Shown one piece after another: positions 12,001-21,730 of a DNA stretch of 44,431 nucleotides. The notes under the pieces were generated by a model. The model was not told the DNA's origin. It made no database searches and was given only the letters and a program-made list of their open reading frames with translations. Made by a program: the position numbers and the translations under genes. How positions within the stretch are numbered: position 1 is the first letter of the stretch; each line of letters starts with the position of its first letter. This DNA comes from Setaria digitata (lineage: Eukaryota > Nematoda > Chromadorea > Rhabditida > Setariidae): assembly GCA_003640385.1 (NCBI GenBank), contig RCAB01000497.1, positions 1-44,431 of the forward strand. The letters are read 5' to 3'.

Positions 12001-13890
12001 TCGATGAAGTATTATTTACATATATATATTTAGAATGCCAATTACAATTATTCACTTATAAACTATAAAATTACCTTTGGATGCAGTAATTCGCTGTTGA
12101 AAATTTTTTTGACAGTTTGAATCTGAAGAACTCCTTCCATAATATGATGATGCCAGTTTCTGATGATATTTCAAATTAAATTTTTTTTTCCCTCTCTTCT
12201 GTTTTTCTTCCCTGCTGAAATTGAGAGAAAGAGAAGGAGGGAGAGGAAAAAAAGTAATAAAATTCCCTGAAATTTATATTTATCACTTGACAACGAAAGA
12301 AATATTTAAAAAAAAAAGTGGAAAACGTGGTTTTTTTTTGTTATAAATTTTTAAAATTTTTGTGTTCTTATAAATTTATCATTATTTCATGTAAATTTAT
12401 CATTGCTCAGTTTAATCACAATGCTNGTGGAAAACGTGGTCTTTTTTTTGTTATAAATTTTTAAAATTTTTGTGTTCTTAAAAATTTATCATTATTTCAT
12501 GTAAATTTATCATTGCTCAGTTTAATCACAATGCTCATTGAACTTTAATTGGTTAAATTTTATCTTTACAGTTTATAAATTTATCAGGTGCCTTTTGCAA
12601 ATCTACGGTAAGTTGCGAATTTTTTATTTTTTCGGCAATTTCTCTTTTTGTTCTTTTTTTTTTTTTTTTTTTTTTTAATTTTAATTACACAATTGTTATT
12701 TGATTAAATTACACTGATCTACAGTTTATTTTGGAAACAAAATGCACAACTGGGACTACTGATAAGTTGACAAAAAATGCACAACTGAGACTACTGATAA
12801 GTTGACAAAAAATGCACAACTGGGACTACTGATAAGTTGACAAAAAATGCACAACTGGGACTACTGATAAGTTGACAAAAAATCAAAAAAAAAAAAAAAA
12901 AGTGACAACATTTGATAATACTACAGTTATTATAGGCTTACATCACTAAGGCGTTATAATTCAAATAATATTTCCAAAAAATGCAGAAGAAAAACGCTTG
13001 AAATTCAAATGCATTTTTTTTTTTTTTTGACGTATATATATATATAAAATAGACATAAGAAATGCATTTCAGATAATATATATTTCATTTGTACGAAAGC
13101 GTAGGTTTTTTTTTTTTTTCCTCTCATCTAATTTTAACATATAACTATTATTTTGTGTCAGAAATAGAACTTAAAAATTATAAAATTACGATTAGATCTC
13201 AGTTTGAATGTTATGCTTACTACATTTACTCTGTGTTTACTGATTGGAGCAATCAATAATTATATACAAAATCATAAATCATTAATTAGAATTTTTCTTA
13301 ATTCTTTTAAATAATTCTTTTGGTATTATATTTTTAACGCAGTACTGTGATATGATTATGTGTTATGTTTGATATGATTATAAGCGTAAATTTTTTTTTT
13401 TTTAAACTAAATTCTTTTAATTTCAGTAGAAAAATATGCATCTTAACAACGTACAGGTCGTATTGTTTTGAGCCATTTTCCTGAAAAATATATAAGATAA
13501 AAGTCTTTTACATAATGCTTCGATAATACGGTAACGTGTAAAACAATTTTCAGGTACGTGTAAAATAGCACCTAGATACGTGTGAAGTTTTCTCGTTTCA
13601 ATTTCAATACAGAGAGAGAGAGAGAGAAAAAAAAAAAAAAATTATGCGTTATATAGAACTATCTATTACTGTTTGCTTCTTTTCCTTTTTTTTCTCTCTC
13701 TCTCTTTTTAATGATTTAAATGATTGAACATGTAAAGTATATTTAAGTAATTTTTTTTTTTTTTAATTTCAATGTCGTTAAAAAATTTACAATTAGTTAA
13801 TTTTTACTTCACATAATCTCCACCATTCGTGTTAGATGTGATGGTTTGAATATGTTGGCGAATAATTTTCACATAATTTCTTTTTTTTTT

Positions 13891-13934
<44 letters not shown>

Positions 13935-16233
13935 ATTTTTATTGATGTTAACAAATTTTCTATGCCATATAAATAGCTTATGGCGTTAAAGGTTAAAACG
14001 TAGAACGTTAAACGTAACATTTCTTAATGTATTAATGCAATATTTAATGCAGTATTTTTTTTTTTTTTTTTCACTCGTGTGTGATTAATTTGAATAGACG
14101 TAAAAATTTTGGATAAAAAAAGTGAAAAAATTGATAATTGGCATGGGTTAATTTAACGTAAAAGTGTCCAGATCACATATCACGTCTACCTAAAATTTTG
14201 GATAAAAAAAGTGAAAAAATTGATAATTGGCATGGGTTAATTTAACGTAAAAGTGTCCAGATCACATATCACGTCTACCTAAAATTTTGGATAAAAAAAG
14301 TGAAAAAATTGATAATTGGCATGGGTTAATTTAACGTAAAAGTGTCCAGATTACGTATCACGTCTACCTAAATAATAAGTATGATATTATTTTGTTGTTA
14401 ACTTTTAAAGATAGAGAATAGTTTTGATAAAATTAAAAAGAAAAAATTAAAAATACATTAGAGAGTGTTGATATATTAATTTGTATTTTTTAAAAAATTC
14501 AATTATTTTTCCATTTTTTTCTTTCAAATTAACTTAAAAATTACTTTTAAAATTTCCCATTAAATAATATCATTATGCATCATTTTGCTACAACTGATTT
14601 TAATTAGTTTACAAAAAAAAAAAATTAATTTTCCAAATTCTTTTAAAGGAAAAAAAATAGAATGAAAAAGAAAAAAAAAAAAAAAAACTAACATTTTCGA
14701 TATTTGATTGATCTTTACGGTAATTTTTCCTCATATCATCTGCCTCATCCATATAACTTGAATAATTTTTTTTACTATAATCATTATCAGTTATCTTTCG
14801 CTTCCTTTGTCCTTTCTGTTCCTTATCAGCAGCTTCCGAATTCATCTCTTTTTTATGCACTTTTTTTGCCAATTTTATTTTATCATTTGATCGTCGTATA
14901 TGCGTGGATGATTCTTCATGCATTTGATTCTCAGTCATACCCATTTCCTATTAAATTATTTTAATTATGACCTATTTATTCCCTACTTCTACTTTAAAAT
15001 TTATCACTTTTTAATACCTTTTTTTTTTTGAATATTGTTAATCTTAATTTATCATTTAAATCTACCTCATATATATATATATATATATTTGATTTTCATT
15101 TATATCTACTTCCTGTTAATAATTTTTTTTCTTTTCTTTTTTTGTTGTATAAGAGTTAATTATGCTTATTTGAAGTTTGCATCATTGTAATTACATTTAT
15201 TTTATGTCTTTATGCTTTTGACTTTTTTGGACTTTTGCCCTTTTAATCATTTTGAGCTGCTATTCTTTTAATCATACTTAAAAAAAAAAAAAAAAATAAG
15301 CTCNTTAATTATTTTCATTTCAGAATTGCTTAATTATGGCTCTTTTATGCTTATTTCTTAATTACCCACAATTTAAATTTCTTTTCTTTCCGTAATTTCA
15401 TGTCTTGATCTTTTTAATTATGGACATTTTATGTTTTTTTTTTTTTAATCACACTTATTTTCAACTTTAATATGAAATTACCCTTGAATATTTTTTTTTT
15501 TCGTCATGCATTATATTTTCGTGAAATGATTTTGAGGGTTTTGAGAGAAAAATAACATAACCTACTGTAAGAAAAAATTAATTTTCTAAATTAATTAATT
15601 GCTTTCAATAATTGTCTTCTTTTTGGCTTGAAAATCGTATTTTTTACAAGTAATTTCTAAAAACTATTAATCGCTCAAAGCTAATTTCTAAGCAGTTAAT
15701 TATTTCAGTTAATATTATTTTTGTGTTGCGATGAGGAGAAATTTTTGGTAGCATAAATTATTAAAGAAAAAAAAGAAAAACGATATAATTTCATCTCCAA
15801 AGATTTCTAAAAATATAATTAATTCTTTTGCTCTTATCAATTTTCTTTTTTTCTTTTAATTATCAATGGACTATGGATAATTTTATAAAAATAATTATTT
15901 TTCATCAAATTAATCGAAATGTTTTTTTTTTTTCTCCTTCAATCTTTACTTGCATTATTTGCGTCTTTTTATTTTAATTTTCTTCTCATTTTGTTTGTTT
16001 GTTTTTCTCGAAGTTAATGAGTTAAAAATTAAATAAACCATTGGAGGCAGTGATCGTCCTTGTTTTTTCTTGTTCTTGACTTTTTCCTTTCCACCACAAT
16101 TCCATAAGATTAGTATAGTTGTACTTAATGTAACAATGATATTTGTTATGTGTATAATCTTTTTTAAAAATGAACCATTCTCTTCATTAATTAATTCTGT
16201 ACGATTTCTTAAATCTGAAATGGTAATTATCAT
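9070..16233 (-). CDS. Unrecognised single-pass membrane protein with long charged tail and tyrosine motifs (11 exons)
   Basis: Exons, minus strand: 16039-16233, 14693-14947, 13455-13480, 12075-12214, 11418-11591, 11344-11394, 10879-10970, 10324-10408, 9814-9896, 9498-9687 and 9070-9122. All eleven are in phase, totalling 1344 bp and 447 residues. Residues 1-25 carry two N-glycosylation sequons (NRT at 10, NGS at 19). A hydrophobic helix spans about 26-45, followed by GGKEKVKNKKK. By the positive-inside rule the N-terminus should be outside and the long Lys/Glu-rich tail cytosolic. The tail holds Y254-DDL, Y270-DNL and Y325-ATM. The 26-bp microexon was found because it alone repairs the phase between its neighbours. 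Stopping at TAA 10307-10309 instead would give 344 residues. I do not recognise a family. A triadin/junctin-like protein (short N-terminus, one helix, KEKE-rich lumenal tail) is an alternative with reversed topology. Confidence 0.72.
11344..11460 (-). repeat. Tandem duplication that created an extra in-phase exon
   Basis: The exon at 11344-11394 resembles the end of the exon at 11418-11591: SYDDLHIPEKR versus GYDNLKLPKKW on the minus strand, about 75 bp apart. Flanking acceptor-side and donor-side bases are also similar. Both exons end in phase 1 at GGTACC- and GGTGCC-like donors, so the extra exon can be included or skipped without a frameshift. Confidence 0.7.
12318..12535. other. Single-N assembly join flanked by a ~108 bp direct duplicate
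   Basis: The N at 12426 separates near-identical 12318-12425 and 12427-12535. They differ by a few bases in the T-run and in one A/T position. It lies in an intron of the membrane-protein gene and is probably an unmerged contig overlap. Confidence 0.85.
12742..12881. repeat. 35-bp minisatellite, four copies
   Basis: The unit ATGCACAACTGGGACTACTG plus a 15-base remainder is repeated four times with a period of 35, nearly perfectly (one copy has GAGACT for GGGACT). It lies in an intron of the membrane-protein gene and is richer in GC than its surroundings. Confidence 0.92.
14102..14370. repeat. 89-bp tandem repeat, three copies
   Basis: Three nearly identical copies begin near 14102, 14191 and 14280. 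Only the third varies, with GATTACGTATC for GATCACATATC. The array is in an intron of the membrane-protein gene. High identity implies recent expansion. Confidence 0.93.
15304..15304. other. Single-N assembly join
   Basis: An N follows a poly(A) stretch in the first intron of the membrane-protein gene. Unlike four other joins here, no clear flanking duplicate is visible. Confidence 0.8.
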
Positions 16234-16236
16234 TTT

Positions 16237-16238
16237 CT
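16237..16238 (-). promoter_or_regulatory. Candidate acceptor just upstream of the membrane-protein start codon
   Basis: The minus strand reads TAATTAATAG then AAA and the ATG at 16233. An acceptor three bases before the start codon is typical of spliced-leader addition in nematodes, which would make this the true 5' exon. The pyrimidine tract is weak. Confidence 0.35.
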
Positions 16239-18683
16239 ATTAATTAATTTCATTTAATTACCATTCTCATATTCTCGCTTCGGTACCGTTTATAATTCCA
16301 CTTTTATTAATTTCAAACTTGTTATTTGGTTATCAATTTCTAGTAATGAATGATTAAAATCGAATCAATTCTTTCCTGACTGAAAAATTATCACATGCAC
16401 ATTTAGTGCTTGTTGTAATTGATAAACAGCTGATAACACTTATCTATGTTGCTAAAAACAAACTGCTCAAAAGATAAGGTGCTGGTTATGTCTTAAAATT
16501 GAATTTCTTAAATTCATCTTCTCGTGGGAAATGTTTGAAAATTAAAAAAGAAAAAAATATCATTCTTCGAAACCATAAGAGTTAGATAAACTAATGTTTA
16601 TCATCGATGTTCAAATGATTAAAAAAAGAAATGTAACTTATAAGTAAAAAGGGAAAGTTTTCCTTTGCAAAGTTTCAGTTTTTAAATAAATTTTAAAACA
16701 GTCCTAATTTGAACGTAAAATTAAATTTAATTAATTGCAGCAATGGTTAAGTTAAGCTTCTCTTTTTATGACAATTTTAATATCTGAGAAAGCAGAAACC
16801 AAAAAAAGCTTTAATCCATGCGATGACATATTTCAACATGTTTAATCAAATAATAATTAACTGATAATGAAAAATAACTATCACAACTGTCCTCTAGCTT
16901 CAAATATGAAATGAAAGATTTTCACCATTGCATTTTCACTCTTTTATTTCCTTTTTCTTCGCTTTGAAATGAAATTTAAAATTCGCATAAATTAAAATGA
17001 GATTAATGGTCTTATCGGCTAAAGAATTTAATAAGATGTAACATTGGAATGGAAATTTAGAATAATTACGAATTCTAAATCTGACATTTTACTTTTTCTA
17101 AATTACTGCAACAGTGTTTTTTTGCAATTTTGAAAATAACATACGTGCTGCTTAAATATGCTTAAACATATTAGAATAGATATTAATTAATCATGGTCAA
17201 ATCGTAATCAGATGTTATCAGTCAAAAATAATTGATAATCATTATTTAACCACTTCAGTGACACTTCCTGACTCTTTGATAATAAGGCATAAAGTTTTAA
17301 TTAATTATCGATTAATAGTTTTTCAAGGCTAAAAACAAATTTCCAATTTTATTATTCATCCCAGTCAAATTTTATTACAGAAAATTCAAATATATTCAAA
17401 AAATAAATAAATACAGTTAATGAAGACAATTATCAACATCGGTTACTACACCATTGTAACAGCAAAATTATTCTGTTGTAAAAGAAGAAAAAAAAATAAT
17501 AATAATAATAAATCATTGGCATTATTCAATTAATGATTGATTTATTCTTGTACTTTCAAAAAGAAAAAAAAAACGTTTTTCCTTAATTAAACTTAGCATT
17601 CAAATAGTTATAAATTGAAACACATCAATAATTTCATTTTTCATAATGCAAAAAGTTTCTATCGCTTGTTTTTGGTTCTTCATTATACAAATTATTTAAA
17701 AAATATATATTCAATTATTAATTATTTCTTCGGAAAGAAAAAAAAATTTGGCGATAAATGTTTTTTTTTTGAAATAATGTTGTTTCTGAAAAAAATAAAT
17801 AAATAAAATAGAATGGAAAAATATGCTATTATCAAAATCATTCAATTTTTCTAAAATTTCAATTCATATTTCACAACGATAAATGTTCATCGTTCGTTGA
17901 ATTGATATTATCGCCTAAAATAAATTATTTGCTTACATTAATTATGTAATTTTTTAATGAGCGATTTTTGATCTTCTACATTTATTTCAATCAGCTCATT
18001 ACCATTTCAAAGGAATTGGATTCAAATTCTTAAATGGAATTAATCAATTCGGATAAAAAAAGAAATGAATATTAATATATGATGCAATTAATAATAAGCC
18101 ATAATTAACTCATTGTTTAATTTCATATAACAGTAATGATTTTTGATGGGATGATTATTACTAGAATAGTAAAATTTGTGATGATTATTATTACTTATAT
18201 GAAATACATTTATGGTGTTAAGGGAGTGAAGTTTATTTTAAAAATGATAATAAAAATAAGAGAACATGAAGAATAATGAGATAATCCTTCACAATATTCG
18301 TAATTAATGGAATAATTTTTTTCTTTCGTAAGATATTAAATGAATTGTTTACTAATAAGCTTAAAAAAAAAAAAAAAAAATGGTTATTAATAGGATATGG
18401 AGTGAAATGATTACTGATAACTTCTTAAATGAACTAATTTATAAATGAGATATTAAACGAAATAGTTACTGATTAGTATTACTTAATGCATTTTATAATG
18501 AAGGGCTTTTTTTCTTTTTTTCAATTTGAATATGAAATGATAAGATATTAAATGAAATAATTATCAGTAATATGTTGAAATGATTATTAGTAACATATTA
18601 AACGAAGTGATTTTAATAACATCAGATATTAAATAAAATATTTGTTGATAAGATATTAATTAAAATATCCGAAGAAAAAAAAA
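16239..18683. other. Intergenic region, no supported gene
   Basis: AT-rich DNA with poly(A) tracts and short repeated AATGAAAT/TTATTA-like words from about 18120 to 18670 (degenerate repetition of ATATTAAATGAAAT). No conserved coding signature was seen on either strand. Confidence 0.55.
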
Positions 18684-18689
18684 TTTATT
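18684..18689 (-). promoter_or_regulatory. Candidate polyadenylation signal for the Kunitz gene
   Basis: AATAAA on the minus strand, about 24 bases past the proposed TGA stop. It is within the usual distance but in very AT-rich DNA. Confidence 0.4.
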
Positions 18690-18712
18690 TATTTATCTGT
18701 TTTTTTTTTGTT

Positions 18713-19697
18713 TCAATTTCTATATGAAATGATAAACAATATACAGTATGACTGGCAATGTTCTTTCGTGACGAAGTTATTTGCAGTTGCTCGAACTTCC
18801 GGATTCCATCGAAATGATTCGCAAGTTTTACCATTAAAATACCACCGTATAAGCCAACCGTTTTTCGATTCACAAACAGGCTGTACACATGCTGTTTCTG
18901 TCAAATTCATATTTATATGCATAAACTTGAGAGAGAGAGAGAGAGAGAAAAAAAAAAGAAAAACAATCGAATGATTAATATGTATCAAAAAAAAAAAAAC
19001 AATTAATTGTGATTATTTTATTTTTCGTCATGCAAAAAATCGCCATTTGAATTTCATTCTCATTTGAATTTTTCTTTACTTTTTTTCATGAAATCTTAGT
19101 TTTTATTTGAATCATCAAATAATGCAGGATAATGGTCCGGAAATTGAAAAAAAAAAAAAAAAATATGAAGAAGTTTATAAAATATGACATAAGAAGGAAT
19201 TTTAAAATAAAAATTGAACAAAATAAATTTTTATCGCCAAAAAGAAAAAGTAATAAAAATAAAAATCATTTTTTATTATATATTTAATTCCGGTTTAATT
19301 CATCATTTAATTTTAATTTCGATTAGAAAAAAAAAAGAAAAAGAAAAAATGCCTAAAATTAAAGGATGAAATTACCTCTTCTAGGGCAACAGACACCATT
19401 TCCTTCGGCATTATTAAAACCAATTGATTGTATACATTCATAGCCTTTTGGACAATTGCCTTTTATGGATGTTTGACAAAATACTGGTTTACGATTACGA
19501 TATAGTATGGAACGATATCCGGCACCATCCGGTAATGGACAGGTAAACGGTGGCCCAAGCATTCCGGTACTTGCATCAATCAACGATAAGCATATCCAAC
19601 CGTTAGAATCGCTTTTTCTTCTGCATTGCTGTATTTAATTGTTTCTTTAATACATTCATTCTTCATATATATGTATATATCATCAAAATCATTAATA

Positions 19698-19732
<35 letters not shown>

Positions 19733-20383
19733 TAATAAATATTTAATAATATATAAAAATAAAAATGTTTATCAAAATTCAACTTAATTTCTTTCTCTTT
19801 CTTTTCTTTTTTTATCAAAATCATATCAACTTATCACACATCATTTATTCGTATAAATTCACCCTTCTCTCTTCCTACTCATCTAAAAAGGAGGAGAAAA
19901 AGAGGATAAAATTTACTACTAGATTTTTATCTTAATTTTTCCTTCCTTACCTGTTCATAAATTTGATAAAAATTACATTCAAATTATCACATTGAATATA
20001 TTTTCTTTAATACTAATGTTTGCTTACATATTTCGCAAAAGCAATTAAATAAATTACAAAAAAAAAAAAAAAAATTTCAAAATCTTTATTTCTTTATATA
20101 TCTCATCAAAAAAAAAAAAAGAAAGATAAGAATATAAATCTCATTGTTTTCGTCCAATTACATAAATTTCATTAAATTTTTTTTTTTCTTTTTCCTAATG
20201 CTAAATTTTTTTTTAATTTTCTAATTTTTTTTCTAATCATTTGACTAACCTAATACTATCCTGTGGACAAATACATCGTCCAGCACGACATATGGCACCA
20301 GGCCATCGTTTCTCGCAATCATCATCTTTGCATTCCTTGGCCAATGTCATCCTTGCTAAAACCAGTACGGCATAAATCCACAT
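18713..20383 (-). CDS. Secreted cysteine-rich protein with EB-like, lustrin-type and Kunitz domains
   Basis: Minus-strand exons 20250-20383, 19376-19620 and 18713-18891 join in phase to give 185 residues. The start is the ATG at 20383, immediately after an AG. Residues 1-15 form a short signal peptide (MWIYAVLVLARMTLA). Next comes a small EB/EGF-like cysteine module (CRAGRCICPQ), then at about 71-124 a lustrin-type domain (CPLPDG...GNCPKGYECIQS...GVCCP), then a Kunitz domain at 128-176. Nematode proteins of this build are secreted to cuticle, pseudocoelom or host interface, and some inhibit serine proteases. This Kunitz domain is degenerate: cysteine spacing is C-x4-C-x16-C-x21-C-x3-C, so the fourth canonical cysteine is absent and the first loop is short. 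Classical trypsin inhibition is therefore doubtful. A second acceptor six bases upstream (start 18897) would add two residues. A further 3' exon cannot be excluded. Confidence 0.82.
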
Positions 20384-21302
20384 CTAATTAATGAAATAAT
20401 TAATTAGTCGATTTTCTCTTCTACTTTTGTACTCTTCCATGTCGAAAATAAAATAACGAAACAGTAAGACTAACTAATTACATCATTTAAATGTAGAACA
20501 GAGATAAATTTCTGTTTAATTAACTAATTAATTAAATGGCACAACCATAATACGGATGAGCCAATTAAAATGATTAATTAGATGCAACCGCTATCATTGA
20601 GATGAACTAATAAAATGCCTTTTGTTGCAAATAAATTATTAAGTTAAATTGATTTTTACTGTTGAAACACAATGTTTTAACATAACTGCTAATTAGTAAT
20701 CAATGATAGTAAATTATATTAGTAAGAGTTAAACCATTTACAAGCATTGATTGATAATATTAATCAAAAAAAAAAAAACACATTAACTGATTTTCAGTAA
20801 TTAGTATTAATTAAAAGGCATCCGCCAAATTAATTAGCGCTAAGTTAATTTTAATTCGTAGTATTTAATAGCAATTTTTTTTTTTCTCATTTATATTTTT
20901 ATTTTCACCATTCATATTAATCATACCACATCTAACAATCATTAGTAATCAATATCAATTAAAATACGCCGATTAATTAATCAGCATAAAGAATTAATTT
21001 TCAATGTTTGTTAACAGATAATAATTATTCATTTCATTCCTATACTTTGTTTAATTTTTTAATTACATTTGAAATTTTTCAAATTCTGAAAAAAATTTAA
21101 TTTAAATTATTTTTTTTTGGTTTATAATTAATTCATTTATGCATTAGTTCCAGTAAATTTAGTAAAAATTTTAAACTAAAACTGAAATTTCTCTAAAATT
21201 CTCCAAATTATTTAATAAAATCAGACGTGAAAAAGAAGAGAAATATCGATGGAAGGATTTGTATTTGTGTCGTTGCGCACTTAAAACCAATTCTATATAT
21301 AT

Positions 21303-21730
21303 TCCGTGTCTGTGTGCGTGTCTGTATGCGTCTGTGTGTGTCTGTCTCTGTATGTGCCCGTCTGTATGCGTGTACGTGTGTGTCTGCCTGTGAATGTATG
21401 GTGTCCGTCTGCATGCGTGCATGTGTGTGACGTATGCGTGTGTGTATATATGTCTGTGCGCATGCGTCCGTGTTACTTGTCTCTGTTTGTGTACGTGTAT
21501 GTGTCCGTACACATGTACGTGTCTGTGTGTGTCGTGTACGTACGTATGCGTGCATGTTCCCGTGTGTACTGTATGTGCGTGTCTGTGTGTATCGTATAAG
21601 TGTACTTTGTGTCTGTGTGCATGTGGTGTGTGCATGTTTGTGTCTGTGTGCATGTGGTGTGTGCATGTTTGTGTCTGTGTGCATGTGGTGTGTGCATGTT
21701 TGTGTCTGTGTGTATGTGTCTGTTTGTAGC
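21303..21730. repeat. GT-rich minisatellite with embedded 31-bp tandem unit
   Basis: About 430 bp of alternating purine-pyrimidine sequence built from TGTGTCTGTGTGCATG- and GTACGTGT-like words. From about 21608 a 31-bp unit is repeated just over three times almost perfectly. Long open frames in it, read either way, are repeat artefacts. Alternating GT/GC steps make this a possible Z-DNA-forming tract. Confidence 0.93.

Noticed and set aside
12587..12612. 20-base plus-strand segment bounded by a TTTATCAG acceptor and a GTAAGT donor
   Set aside because: It lies in an intron of a minus-strand gene; no coding partner was found on the plus strand.
12742..14370. Tandem arrays considered as CRISPR-like repeats
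   Set aside because: Units are contiguous without unique spacers, and the DNA is clearly eukaryotic with spliced genes.
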